Shown: positions 34,984 through 46,578, numbered from the stretch's first letter. The stretch: DNA of 64,000 nt from Phycisphaerales bacterium (GCA_029268515.1 JAQWNP010000017.1:164634-228633); one strand, 5' to 3'. The notes: a model not told the origin generated them from the letters alone. A program made the numbers and translations.

Positions 34984-37026
34984 ATGAAGACCAAGGGTGT
35001 ACCCGTATGGGAGCTTTACCTTGAGTGGCTAGTGCTAGCAGTTGCAGTAATTCTGTTTATTTACTTTGTAGGCAGTCAGTTTGTCGGGGCGCCAAACTCC
35101 TTGACGCTTGAGGGTAAGCAGCTGTCACCTGGAGAAGTTGATGAGTATCTTGATGGCATTGCTCGATCGATCAATGGTAATTTGAGTGGTTCGTCTCCAC
35201 CTGCAGTTGTGATTGAAGATCCAAAGGCAAGTCTTCCTGAAGTCCAGGCCATGCTCAACTCGGGTGTTTCTCCAGAATCAACTTGGGAACTCCCTTTGAT
35301 TTCCGCGCTTGATCCTCATGACTCAGCAGACCTGTCTGCTGAAATCGCTTCGGGTCTTCCTTATCTCGTGCCGCAGCCGCCATCTTCATCTCAGGTTGTC
35401 ACGGAGCAGTTCTTTAATACGGTTACGCCAAACACGCGTGAGGAGTATGCCTCGTTGGCGGAGCATCTCCCTGCTGAAGCACCCTTTGATGTGACTTGGG
35501 TCACAGCAAAATCGAGTGTGGATCTTGCTGATCTCTTAGTGCTCTACAAGGATGGGATCGCCAGTGAGGCCCGCCCCTATCGTCCCAATTGGTTCGATGG
35601 TCGAGTCGATGTGTTAGACGTCATCGTTGAACGCGAAGAGCTTGTTGACGGAGCATGGACGAATTCGATTATCTTAGATCCGCTGGAGTCACAGGTTTCG
35701 ATTAGAGAGGCTATCAAAGGATCGAAGAACACCAGTCAGCGCGACCAGTTGTTGGCTCAAGCGAGGGATAAACAGCAGCAAGATTCAATGTTGCGGCCTG
35801 CGTTCTACCCTGTTCGAGAACAAACCTCCTGGCGGCTCGATTCTGATGCTGCGAGTGCAGCTATTGACAGTTCAGAAACCAAAGCAGAAAAGAACATTCG
35901 AGCTTACAAGGGTTATCTTGAAGACCAGTTGAAACTCGAAAGTGAATGGGAAAAACTAAATTGTGATTCAGTTGATCTTGGCTCTGTTGGTTCAGGCACT
36001 GGTGGAGTAGGTTCAAGTGATAGTGATGCCGCTCCTGGAATGTCTGGAATGAGTGGGGGCGAAGGTTCTGGTGGCGTCAATAATGCACAGCAAGATGAAG
36101 AGCTCGCAGTGTGTCGGCGACTTAATGCCCAGCTGCTTTCAGTCAGGCAAAAACTAGCAAACCTTAAGCGGCGACTCGAAAACGATGGGGTGAATCTTGA
36201 GAGCCTTGAGATACAGGTAGATTTGTCTGATCTTAAGGAAAGCACCTCAGTTGAAATGTGGGTGCATGACATCTCTGCTGTGCCGGATCATATTTATCGA
36301 TATCGAATGCGCGCTGAACTTTACAACCCACTATTTGGTCGCAAACTATCTTTGCAGCCAGAGCAGTTTCCTCTCGCAGAAAAACTTACGGTCTCAACAC
36401 CCTGGAGTGATTTTTCGGCGCCTATTGATGTCCAGCCACCGTTGGTCTTCTATGTCACGAATGCAAGTTCTGCGGAGCAACAAGGCCAGTCAGGGCTAGG
36501 ACTTAATCTTGGGCAGGCCAGAGTCGAAGTACATCGTTTTTATGATGGTCGGTGGTGGGGTCAGAACTTTGCGGTGGAACCTGGAGATCTGGTTGGTTTC
36601 GCCAAGAAGGCTGGCGAAGAAGGCCGCGAGGTTGATTTCGCCACGAACTGGTTTGTGCTCGATGTTATTTCTAATCTTGAGGCAGCTGCTGATCCAGCAA
36701 AAGTCCGGGCCCGAATGGCCGCGCACGTTTTGCTTCAGCGGGATGACCGCATTGAGCAGTTTGAAGTGCGCAATCCCAGCGAAGATTCAGAAAACTGGGT
36801 GCGTGCTGAGCTCTTGGATTTTGAAGATGCAGCGCCGCTTCAGCAACAAGAAGAGATGACCGATGATTCTCAGCCGGGGCGTGACCCTGGTGGCGGCCGC
36901 GGTGGTGGCAATACAGGTGGCGGCGATGCAGGTGGCGGCCGCGGTGGCGGCGGTCCTGGCGGCGGTCGTGGCGGCGGTAATCCTGGTGGCGGTCGAGGCG
37001 GTGGAGGCCTCAGTGGCCCGGGCTAA
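34984..37026 (+). CDS. Membrane-anchored secretion-platform protein with a Gly-rich tail
   Basis: A 680 aa protein of unknown family. Residues 12-31 form a membrane helix (LEWLVLAVAVILFIYFVG), followed by a periplasmic region: LEGKQLSPGEVDEYLDGIA, a long middle domain, a coiled coil (about 300-325 and 385-410, LKRRLENDGVNLESLE) broken by a Gly/Ser linker, then a beta-rich domain (about 425-600) with YRYRMRAELYNP. The last 45 residues are GGGRGGG-type repeats, echoing the pilM-like insert. AAAGGA precedes ATG 34984. As the third gene of the locus it may be a PilP/GspC-like connector, but no HR or PDZ domain can be recognised. Confidence 0.55.
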   Translation: MKTKGVPVWELYLEWLVLAVAVILFIYFVGSQFVGAPNSLTLEGKQLSPGEVDEYLDGIARSINGNLSGSSPPAVVIEDPKASLPEVQAMLNSGVSPESTWELPLISALDPHDSADLSAEIASGLPYLVPQPPSSSQVVTEQFFNTVTPNTREEYASLAEHLPAEAPFDVTWVTAKSSVDLADLLVLYKDGIASEARPYRPNWFDGRVDVLDVIVEREELVDGAWTNSIILDPLESQVSIREAIKGSKNTSQRDQLLAQARDKQQQDSMLRPAFYPVREQTSWRLDSDAASAAIDSSETKAEKNIRAYKGYLEDQLKLESEWEKLNCDSVDLGSVGSGTGGVGSSDSDAAPGMSGMSGGEGSGGVNNAQQDEELAVCRRLNAQLLSVRQKLANLKRRLENDGVNLESLEIQVDLSDLKESTSVEMWVHDISAVPDHIYRYRMRAELYNPLFGRKLSLQPEQFPLAEKLTVSTPWSDFSAPIDVQPPLVFYVTNASSAEQQGQSGLGLNLGQARVEVHRFYDGRWWGQNFAVEPGDLVGFAKKAGEEGREVDFATNWFVLDVISNLEAAADPAKVRARMAAHVLLQRDDRIEQFEVRNPSEDSENWVRAELLDFEDAAPLQQQEEMTDDSQPGRDPGGGRGGGNTGGGDAGGGRGGGGPGGGRGGGNPGGGRGGGGLSGPG

Positions 37027-37265
37027 AACCTGAGGTCAATTTCTGCCCGTTTTCTATAGTTTTAAAAAACTTATCGCCTCAGGACGGACCTGCTTTAGCG
37101 AGGCCATTCTGGCGGTTTTGAAATGCCGTACGGGTACCGCAGGCCTTTAGAAACAGATGATTTTGGAGCATGCCGGTGATGGTCCCACTCGGTTATGTGT
37201 GTCTGGTTTTTGGATCTCCGGCAGCCTGTGACCCAGCAGTAGCTTGGCTAAGTGTCCAGATTGAG
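37027..37265. other. Spacer between the pilus-like operon and the 23S promoter
   Basis: About 240 bases without a gene. The repeat CCTCAG / CTGAGG (37007-37034) spans the stop codon of the preceding gene and is followed by T-rich sequence, possibly a weak terminator. Nothing else is recognised. Confidence 0.4.
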
Positions 37266-37293
37266 TTGACACTACCGCGGGCGCGTATAAACT
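37266..37293 (+). promoter_or_regulatory. Candidate promoter of the 23S-5S operon
   Basis: TTGACA at 37266-37271 is a perfect -35 box. The -10 is TATAAA (37286, spacer 14) or TAAACT (37288, spacer 16). The GC-rich stretch between and just after is typical of stable-RNA promoters. Confidence 0.6.
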
Positions 37294-37385
37294 AACCGCC
37301 TTACCCCTTGATTGGGCCCTCTTGCCCAGTCAGCGGCCCCGGCGCGTTGGCATGCTGCCTTTATGTGCTTTGGAGGGCCGTGTTC

Positions 37386-37398
37386 TGTTCTTTGACAA
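37386..37398 (+). promoter_or_regulatory. boxA-like antitermination signal in the 23S leader
   Basis: TGTTCTTTGACAA closely matches the rRNA boxA consensus TGCTCTTTAACA. A second boxA-like site precedes the 16S gene in this window, which supports the call. Confidence 0.6.
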
Positions 37399-37494
37399 GT
37401 TATGTTCAGGTTCGTTGCGGGTCGTACTTCTTTTTCGATCCTTGTTTACAAGGGTTGAATCTTTTTCTGTCTGGGAGGTACGACGCCGCACCGA

Positions 37495-37508
37495 GAACGA
37501 ACGCTTGA
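37495..37508 (+). promoter_or_regulatory. 5' arm of the 23S processing stem
   Basis: GAACGAACGCTTGA pairs with TCGAGCGTTCGTTC at 40575-40588 (14 pairs, one G-U), bringing the two ends of precursor 23S rRNA together as RNase III stems do. Confidence 0.7.
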
Positions 37509-37659
37509 AGCAAAAAATATTCAAGTAGCAAGCAAGCAAGACAATGGCATACCAGTTGATTTTTCATTTGGTGTGGCATGTTGAGCTGGCTGCTCAAAAA
37601 CGATAATGCCGGTTGGGCAACGAAAGATCTTCGCATTCGCGAAGTGATGTCGGGGTCGG

Positions 37660-40520
<2,861 letters not shown>

Positions 40521-40574
40521 GGGGTCCGTCATCTGCTTCCTGGTTTTCCAGAGAAGTATCATGACAACCACCGG

Positions 40575-40588
40575 TCGAGCGTTCGTTC
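40575..40588 (+). promoter_or_regulatory. 3' arm of the 23S processing stem
   Basis: TCGAGCGTTCGTTC, complementary to 37495-37508. It lies 55 bases after the mature 23S 3' end. Confidence 0.7.
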
Positions 40589-40624
40589 GATGTGGTAGCA
40601 ATGAAACCTGAACATACTTATATA

Positions 40625-40654
40625 CACACGTCGCCGCGACAGCGGCGGCGTGTG
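40625..40654 (+). promoter_or_regulatory. Strong hairpin between 23S and 5S
   Basis: A 13-bp stem, CACACGTCGCCGC / GCGGCGGCGTGTG with one G-U pair and a GACA loop, ends one base before the 5S gene. No T run follows, so RNA processing is more likely than termination. Confidence 0.65.
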
Positions 40655-40655
40655 C

Positions 40656-40767
40656 TTGTCGGTGACTATAGGTACGGGGAGACACCTGATCCCATCCCGA
40701 ACTCAGAAGTTAAGTCCGTGCCGCCGATGATACTGCACAGCGGGAAAGTAGGTTATTGCCGACTCTT
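40656..40767 (+). rRNA. rrf: 5S ribosomal RNA
   Basis: About 112 nt. It has the conserved CCCATCCCGAACTCAGAAG loop region and the terminal helix pairing GTCGG (40658) with CCGAC (40759). It lies 135 bases after the 23S gene and directly before an intrinsic terminator. The exact ends are uncertain by a few bases. Confidence 0.93.
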
Positions 40768-40768
40768 T

Positions 40769-40806
40769 AGCCCCGCGAGGGTAAACCCCTCGCGGGGCTT
40801 CCTTTT
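40769..40806 (+). terminator. Intrinsic terminator of the 23S-5S operon
   Basis: A perfect 13-bp GC-rich stem (AGCCCCGCGAGGG / CCCTCGCGGGGCT) with a five-base loop, followed by TCCTTTTGTTTT. Confidence 0.95.
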
Positions 40807-40875
40807 GTTTTGAGGGACTCGGTATTCTTTCTGTCACTTCATCCGATAGGCAGTAGATTCAGAAGGGCTTTGAGA

Positions 40876-41010
40876 ATGAAATACGCAATAGCAGTGCTTG
40901 CGATTGCAGATATGACCGCAGATATCAACGGCTTCAGAAGTAAACAGGCTGTTGCGGAAGCGATTGGCCGTGCAACCTGTGACTTCATCGATGCAGTTAA
41001 GACAAAGTAA
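40876..41010 (+). CDS. Possible small protein upstream of the phosphatase gene
   Basis: A 44-codon open frame (MKYAIAVLAIADMTADINGF..., ending DFIDAVKTK) that stops 12 bases before the phosphatase start. Its weak ribosome site (GGGCTTTGAG) and short length make it uncertain. It has a mild hydrophobic N-terminus and an amphipathic helical C-terminus. I do not recognise it. Confidence 0.25.
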   Translation: MKYAIAVLAIADMTADINGFRSKQAVAEAIGRATCDFIDAVKTK

Positions 41011-41022
41011 TGAGGTCACATA

Positions 41023-41718
41023 ATGGCTGATAAGAACGATCGCCATAGCTTACGAACATTGTGGTCTCGGGTTTGTGAAAAGCCTTGGTATATCAATGCG
41101 ATCAGGATTGTGATCCCACTGATCATCATTGGGGCTGCGATCTACATTTACGATGAGCACATCAAGTACCACGTGTTTCCAAAACGTTGGGGCACTGTCG
41201 AACAGGGGTTGGTCTATCGTAGTGGGCAGCTCTACCCAGAGGTCTTGCAGCGAATGATAGAGAAGCACAACATTGAATGTGTTCTTGATTTAAATTTGGT
41301 GGAGCCAGATAACGAGCTGCAGCAGGCAGAGATTCGAGTATTGGCAGAAATTGGAGTCCCTCGAATTAACACACCACTGATCGGTGATGGCACAGGTGAA
41401 GTTGAAAACTATATTTTGGCTGTCTGTGCAGTGCATCGCGCAGTGGAGTCTGGATCGCCTGTTTTGGTTCATTGTGCTGCTGGCTCACAACGAACTGGTG
41501 GCGTGATCGCGATCTATCGAATGTTGGTGCAGGGGCAAGATGGTGGTGATGTTTGGAATGAAGCAACGCTTTACAGGTTTACTGGTAGAGATGGCAAGCT
41601 GAAGCGTTATCTTGCTCAAAATATGAATACGATTGCTCACAGGCTTGTGGAAGAAGGTGTGATTGAACAGGTGCCTGATCCACTGCCTATATTTGAAAAA
41701 AATCTACTTGCTCAGTGA
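41023..41718 (+). CDS. Membrane-anchored dual-specificity/tyrosine phosphatase-like protein
   Basis: A 231 aa protein with one N-terminal membrane helix (IRIVIPLIIIGAAIYIY, residues 23-39) and a soluble cysteine-phosphatase domain. The P-loop is HCAAGSQRTG (H-C-x5-R-T-G) near residue 148; the general-acid candidate is the Asp in PLIGDGTGE near 122. VYRSGQLYPEVLQRMI and VLDLNL match the DSP opening strands seen in bacterial atypical phosphatases. The substrate (protein, lipid or polyphosphate) is unknown. GAGG nine bases before ATG 41023 sets the start. It is the first gene after the rRNA terminator. Confidence 0.82.
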   Translation: MADKNDRHSLRTLWSRVCEKPWYINAIRIVIPLIIIGAAIYIYDEHIKYHVFPKRWGTVEQGLVYRSGQLYPEVLQRMIEKHNIECVLDLNLVEPDNELQQAEIRVLAEIGVPRINTPLIGDGTGEVENYILAVCAVHRAVESGSPVLVHCAAGSQRTGGVIAIYRMLVQGQDGGDVWNEATLYRFTGRDGKLKRYLAQNMNTIAHRLVEEGVIEQVPDPLPIFEKNLLAQ

Positions 41719-41918
41719 AACTGGCCATGCTGGGGGCCTTAGTGAACCATATCTTCATGCTTCGGCCCATGTCGTGAGCATTTGTGGTCGCGGGGTAGGC
41801 CCTTTGGTATCCTCTGCTTCTGCTATTGAAGTTGGGCTAGGTGGAACAGTCGCACCTGCTCAACACGAACTCGGAAGTTCACTGAACTTAGGCGACATGT
41901 CTTAACTGGAGGTCTCCC

Positions 41919-42542
41919 ATGACTATTCCGATTCTCGCGCTTGGAGCTGGTGGAATCATCGCTATTTGCGTTGGTGTGGCCATTTTGTTGCTGATCATTA
42001 TTCTCATTGGAATCTATAACGGGCTCGTCAGTGCTCGGAACCAGGTTAAGAATTCTTTTAGTCAGATCGATGTGCAACTCAATCGCCGTTATGACTTGAT
42101 TCCAAATCTTGTTGAAACAGCGAAGGGTTACATGAAGCACGAGCGGGAAACGCTTGAATCAGTAACCGAAGCCCGCAATCAAGCGATGGGTGCTTCCAAG
42201 GCAGCTGCCGCTGATCCAACGAATGGGGCCAATATGAAAGCCTTGGTTGGTGCAGAGGGGGCTTTGACCGGGGCGCTCGGTCGCCTCATGGTAACCGTCG
42301 AGGCGTATCCTGATTTGAAGGCCAGTCAGAATATGATGCAGGTTCAGGAAGAGCTGACATCAACGGAGAACCGCGTGGCTTATTCCCGTCAGGCATATAA
42401 CGATTCAGTGATGCACTACAACACGAAACGTGAGACATTTCCCAACAGTATTGTCTCTGGCATGTTCAACTTCAATGTGGCTGAGTCCTTTGAGGTTGAA
42501 TCGGCCGAGGTTAAAAAAGCTCCTAAGGTCAGCTTTAGCTGA
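41919..42542 (+). CDS. lemA: LemA family protein
   Basis: A 207 aa LemA protein: N-terminal membrane helix (IIAICVGVAILLLIIILIGIYN), then the helical-bundle core with NQVKNSFSQIDVQLNRRYDLIPNL, VETAKGYMKHE and the later LKASQNMMQVQEELTSTENRV. Family members are membrane proteins of unclear biochemical role, often encoded with HtpX-type proteases as here (18-base gap). GGAGG lies eight bases before ATG 41919. Confidence 0.93.
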   Translation: MTIPILALGAGGIIAICVGVAILLLIIILIGIYNGLVSARNQVKNSFSQIDVQLNRRYDLIPNLVETAKGYMKHERETLESVTEARNQAMGASKAAAADPTNGANMKALVGAEGALTGALGRLMVTVEAYPDLKASQNMMQVQEELTSTENRVAYSRQAYNDSVMHYNTKRETFPNSIVSGMFNFNVAESFEVESAEVKKAPKVSFS

Positions 42543-42559
42543 TCGCATAGAACGCTCTT

Positions 42560-44518
42560 ATGGCTATCAACTTTTTTGCGGCGCAAGCCAAAGCTAAGAA
42601 GAAGACCGGTCGGCTTGTGATCCTATTTGGGATTGCGGTGGGCTTGATTATTGCCATCCTCTATGTCATTGGCGCTCTGATTTTGGGAGAGCACGGTGAC
42701 GATAAAACATGGACGTTTGTTTGGTGGCAGCCTGGGGTTCTGTTGGGTGTTGGTTTGTTTACCCTCGTGGTTGTCGGTGGTGGATCCTTCTACAAACTTG
42801 CTGAGCTCTCCCAGGGTGGGGATGTAGTTGCTCGTTCGCTGGGTGGGAAACAATTAGATCCCAGTACGCGAAATACTGATGAGCGGCGAGTTCTTAATGT
42901 TGTTGAAGAAATGGCGATTGCCTCTGGTATACCGGTGCCGCCTGTCTACTTGATTGATGATCCGACGATTAATGCTTTTGCGGCCGGGTACCACCCGAAA
43001 GATGCGGTCATTGGCGTGACGTCTGGCTGCGTGCAGCAACTTAACCGCGAAGAGCTTCAAGGTGTCATGGCGCATGAATTCAGCCATATTTTTAATGGTG
43101 ACATGCGTCTGAGCATTCGTCTTATGGGTGTCATTTATGGACTGCTGGTGTTGGGTTTGTTTGGATTGCTTTTAGTTCGTACTGTTGGTTACGGCATGAT
43201 GTTTAGTCGGCGGTCAAACAACAAAGATAGTGGCCAGGCAGCGTTGGCTATCATCGGGGTTGGTATTGTCTTGATGGTCCTGGGATTCATAGGGACGTTT
43301 TTTGGTCGGGTTATTCAAGCTGCGGTATCGAGGCAGCGTGAGTATTTAGCTGATGCGACTGCCGTTCAATACACACGCAATCCCAATGGTATCGGGGGTG
43401 CCTTGCGTAAAATTGGAGGTTTGAAGGCGAAGACTACTTTTGACGCACGTGCGAGCGAAATGAATCACATGTTCTTTACGCAAGCAATGTCTTCCATGTT
43501 TTCGACGCATCCTCCAATTGCAGATCGTATTTCACGTATTGAGGGCATTCCAGCTTCAGCAGTGCCAACGTCATCGGCGGGTGATGTATCAAGTGTTATG
43601 GATTCAAGTGCGGCAGCGGGTTTTGCTGGAGGAGATGGTCAGTCATCTCTGAAGCGATCTCAAATTCATCAGGCTGTCGAGGGTATTGGGTCTATTGATA
43701 TGGCTCATATTAATCTAGCCCATGAGATCATTGAGGCTATTAACCCCGTTTTACGTGATGCGGCTCATGAGCCCTTTGATGCTCAGGTAATTGTATTTTG
43801 TCTACTACTCTCGACAGATAAAAAGATACGCGCGATTCAGTATGAAATGCTTGAGGCAGCATTCGATAAGCAAGCAATTCGTATGACAGTCGATCGGCTT
43901 GAGAAGTCAGTGGCACAACTGGATGAGCGACTTCGGTTGCCACTACTTGATCTGGCGATTCCTTCATTGTGCACAATGTCACCTCCTCAGCATCAGCACT
44001 TCAGGGAAACAGTCTCAAAACTGATTCGGGCGGATCAAAGCGTTTCACGATTTGAATGGGCCGTCCACGTCGTGCTTGCGCGTCATCTTGATCAACGAAT
44101 TATTGGGGGGCGAGCGAGTACGAAAGCGACTCACGCACTGAAAAGGCATCACGCTGATGCTGTGGTTGTTCTAGCGACACTTGCTTATCTAGGCGCTCGT
44201 GAAAAACAGGCGGCCGAACTTGCGTTCCGAAGTGGCTTGGCGGTGCTCGGTGGTGCTGCATCACGTATGCCTGCAGCAAGTGAATGTGGCTTAGACGCAT
44301 TAGACACGGCGCTTGGTCGATTAGATCAGGTCAAGTTTTCGGAGCGACAACGTTTTCTTTTGGCTTGCGAGGCATGTATTGCCCAGGATGGCCGCACAAC
44401 GGTAGCCGAGGCTGAGACATTGCGAGCAATTGCAGATGCTATTAATTGTCCAATGCCACCTATCTTGCAAGAGCAGCAAGCTGCAAAGCCCAAATCAAAT
44501 GCAGATGACCCGGCCTAG
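42560..44518 (+). CDS. M48-family metalloprotease, HtpX-like, with a long C-terminal extension
   Basis: A zinc-dependent membrane endopeptidase, 652 aa. Two N-terminal helices come first (about 20-45 and 55-75), then the catalytic HEFSH (H-E-x-x-H) in VMAHEFSHIFNGD near residue 173 and a later third-ligand Glu in REYLADATAVQYTRNP near 260. Two more helices lie between. The M48 core ends near 330 (STHPPIADRISRI). The last 300 residues are an extra mostly helical cytosolic region, ending in a TerB-like pattern (LLACEACIAQDGRTTVAEAETLRAIADA). LemA plus this long M48 protein is a recurrent pair. Confidence 0.9.
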   Translation: MAINFFAAQAKAKKKTGRLVILFGIAVGLIIAILYVIGALILGEHGDDKTWTFVWWQPGVLLGVGLFTLVVVGGGSFYKLAELSQGGDVVARSLGGKQLDPSTRNTDERRVLNVVEEMAIASGIPVPPVYLIDDPTINAFAAGYHPKDAVIGVTSGCVQQLNREELQGVMAHEFSHIFNGDMRLSIRLMGVIYGLLVLGLFGLLLVRTVGYGMMFSRRSNNKDSGQAALAIIGVGIVLMVLGFIGTFFGRVIQAAVSRQREYLADATAVQYTRNPNGIGGALRKIGGLKAKTTFDARASEMNHMFFTQAMSSMFSTHPPIADRISRIEGIPASAVPTSSAGDVSSVMDSSAAAGFAGGDGQSSLKRSQIHQAVEGIGSIDMAHINLAHEIIEAINPVLRDAAHEPFDAQVIVFCLLLSTDKKIRAIQYEMLEAAFDKQAIRMTVDRLEKSVAQLDERLRLPLLDLAIPSLCTMSPPQHQHFRETVSKLIRADQSVSRFEWAVHVVLARHLDQRIIGGRASTKATHALKRHHADAVVVLATLAYLGAREKQAAELAFRSGLAVLGGAASRMPAASECGLDALDTALGRLDQVKFSERQRFLLACEACIAQDGRTTVAEAETLRAIADAINCPMPPILQEQQAAKPKSNADDPA

Positions 44519-44583
44519 AATTGGGCACCCTTGCTTGGGATAGCTAGGAATGGAAATTGTGGCGTGTTTAAGAAGGTAATCAG

Positions 44584-45189
44584 ATGAACTACTGGAGTGT
44601 ATTGATAGGGGTGTGGCTTTTCTTTGTGGCTGCGGTGTTGCAGGCATGTCAGCCGAACAGCATGTCTAATCATTCAATTGAGCGATCTGTATCTATTGTG
44701 GCAAGCACAAAGGCTGTCATGGGACTCTCAAGTACCGCATTTGATCAGGGGCATGATATTCCCAAGCAATTCACGGCTGATGGCAAAGATGTTTCGCCGC
44801 CATTGAGCTGGGCTTCTGTCCCGGAAGGTACGCAGAGTCTTGTGCTGATCGTAGATGATCCATCAGTAGGGCAGAGCCCCTGGGTGCATTGGGTGATCTA
44901 CGCAATTCCTGCGAGTATGACTGGTTTGGATGCTGGGGTGCCAAACAACCCAACGACAACCTTTGGTGCCATGCAAGGTACTGACTCTTGGGGGACGATT
45001 GGGTATCGGGGTCCTTCGCCTCCACCAGGCCAACCACATGAATATCGTTTTCGGCTTTACGCAATAGATGGTATGCCGAACATGATTTCCGGGCTCACGG
45101 CGTCTCAAGTGATGAGCCTGCTAAAGGGTCATGTTCTGGCTACAGCAGAAATGACGGCAAGCTACGGCCGTCAGGTTCAGGCGAAATAG
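44584..45189 (+). CDS. PEBP (YbhB/YbcL) family lipoprotein
   Basis: A 201 aa phosphatidylethanolamine-binding-like protein. The signal sequence ends in a lipobox-like LQAC near residue 22, so it is probably a lipoprotein. The PEBP core has GHDIPKQFTADGKDVSPPLSW, LVLIVDDPSVGQSPWVHWVIYAIP and YRGPSPPPGQPHEYRFRLYA, including the DDP, HW and GPxPPxGxPHxY ligand-site motifs. The bacterial role is unsettled. Confidence 0.92.
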   Translation: MNYWSVLIGVWLFFVAAVLQACQPNSMSNHSIERSVSIVASTKAVMGLSSTAFDQGHDIPKQFTADGKDVSPPLSWASVPEGTQSLVLIVDDPSVGQSPWVHWVIYAIPASMTGLDAGVPNNPTTTFGAMQGTDSWGTIGYRGPSPPPGQPHEYRFRLYAIDGMPNMISGLTASQVMSLLKGHVLATAEMTASYGRQVQAK

Positions 45190-45309
45190 ATTGATCAGTT
45201 GGTCCTTGTTGAAATAGCAATTGAAAGCCGCCACCGAAATGGACATCAATGAGACCATCTCGGTAGCGGTGGTGTGTTAGAAGTTGTAGATCCAGAGGGC
45301 GATCAGGCT

Positions 45310-46578
45310 TTATTTGCACCCGCTTTCCGCAACGACCTGGTCCATTTCTCGGCATACTGCTTCATAGTATTCAGGACAGTGCTCAGCAAAACAGTTCTTC
45401 CAAGCATTGGCAGCCTTTTTTGCCGCACTGCATCTTGCTTCTTGGTATTTAGCATCAGCCGCATCAACTTTTTCCTGAGCTTGATCGGAACTCAATGCAG
45501 TGTCGACGAGCCATCCGACACCCCCGGCAACAACACCTGTCAATGCACCGATGGCCGCAGTCAGTGGTCCTCCAACCGCTCCTGCAATCGCGCCGCCAAC
45601 CGCTCCGGTAGCAACATAGCCACCAAGCGAAACCTTCGCACCATCTCCGAATTCTTTAAGGATTTCATTAATCCGGCTCTTATGGATATTGTGAGCATCA
45701 GTGAGGTCTTGCGAATAACTAGCTGCTGCTTCGGTCAGGCATTGCTTAAGAGAATCCATGTCACAGAAGACCAACGACTCGCTGTGATTTTCGTTATCTA
45801 ATCTTCCATAGAGGCGCCCTGCTGACGAGGGGTCATTCGTCTCAACCGTCATGGATTGTTGATTCTCAACGGCCCATTCCAAAAATGGCTGTGATGACAT
45901 GCCATCAGTGGCCACGAAAGCGATAAAAGCCGCCGCTTGATCGGCCGTAATCAAGCTGGAATCTGAGACCATGGTGAGGGGCATAAAGATGAGCATGCTC
46001 TTGAAACCATCATCAAAGTGAATTGCATATCCGACATGCTTATCGGTAGGCCCAAAGCGGGCCGAATGTATGAAGCACTCAACAGTTGTGCCCAGTGGGG
46101 TCGGTATGGTGATGCCGTACTGGAGCGGATCAATCGGCCACAAAACGAGGTCAAGAATTGGTGCAATACCCCCTTGTGCCGAGTTGACCACGGTGTAGTT
46201 GATTGTGTCGGTGGGTCCTGTTGGTCCAACAGACCAGAGGCCACTGGTATCAGCAATGTAGTTTTCAGTAAATGTATCCATCCAGAGTTGCTTATTGTTT
46301 TCTTTAATAAGTTCTGGACGTAAGTTCTGAGGTATTTCAAGGTATGCCTTGGCGATGCCTCTTTCATAAGCCTGCTGTTGATCGAATGGTGCAGTGATAC
46401 GGGAAAACTGCTCCGTCAGCCTTCCAAGGCTAGGCTGTGACCATGAAGTGCTCGTAGCAGTGGCGGCGTTTATAGACTGAGCATTTGCGATCGAAGGCAC
46501 AAGAGCACTTGATGCCCAAAATAAAAACAAGAGTAACTGGGAGTAAATTATTCTCTTCAAGCCAAGATCAAATTGCAT
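45310..46578 (-). CDS. Exported protein with a glycine-zipper segment, unknown function
   Basis: A 422 aa protein with a signal peptide (basic LKR, hydrophobic LLLFLFWASSALVPS, then IANAQS). Residues 40-300 are an unrecognised globular domain (LWPIDPLQYGITIPTPLGTT; FDDGFKSMLIFMPLTM). A 40-residue glycine zipper (about 325-365, GAVGGAIAGAVGGPLTAAIGALTG) could insert into or span a membrane. The last 45 residues are Cys-rich (six Cys). It converges with the PEBP gene. Name it only by features; no family is claimed. Confidence 0.65.
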   Translation of the reverse strand: MQFDLGLKRIIYSQLLLFLFWASSALVPSIANAQSINAATATSTSWSQPSLGRLTEQFSRITAPFDQQQAYERGIAKAYLEIPQNLRPELIKENNKQLWMDTFTENYIADTSGLWSVGPTGPTDTINYTVVNSAQGGIAPILDLVLWPIDPLQYGITIPTPLGTTVECFIHSARFGPTDKHVGYAIHFDDGFKSMLIFMPLTMVSDSSLITADQAAAFIAFVATDGMSSQPFLEWAVENQQSMTVETNDPSSAGRLYGRLDNENHSESLVFCDMDSLKQCLTEAAASYSQDLTDAHNIHKSRINEILKEFGDGAKVSLGGYVATGAVGGAIAGAVGGPLTAAIGALTGVVAGGVGWLVDTALSSDQAQEKVDAADAKYQEARCSAAKKAANAWKNCFAEHCPEYYEAVCREMDQVVAESGCK

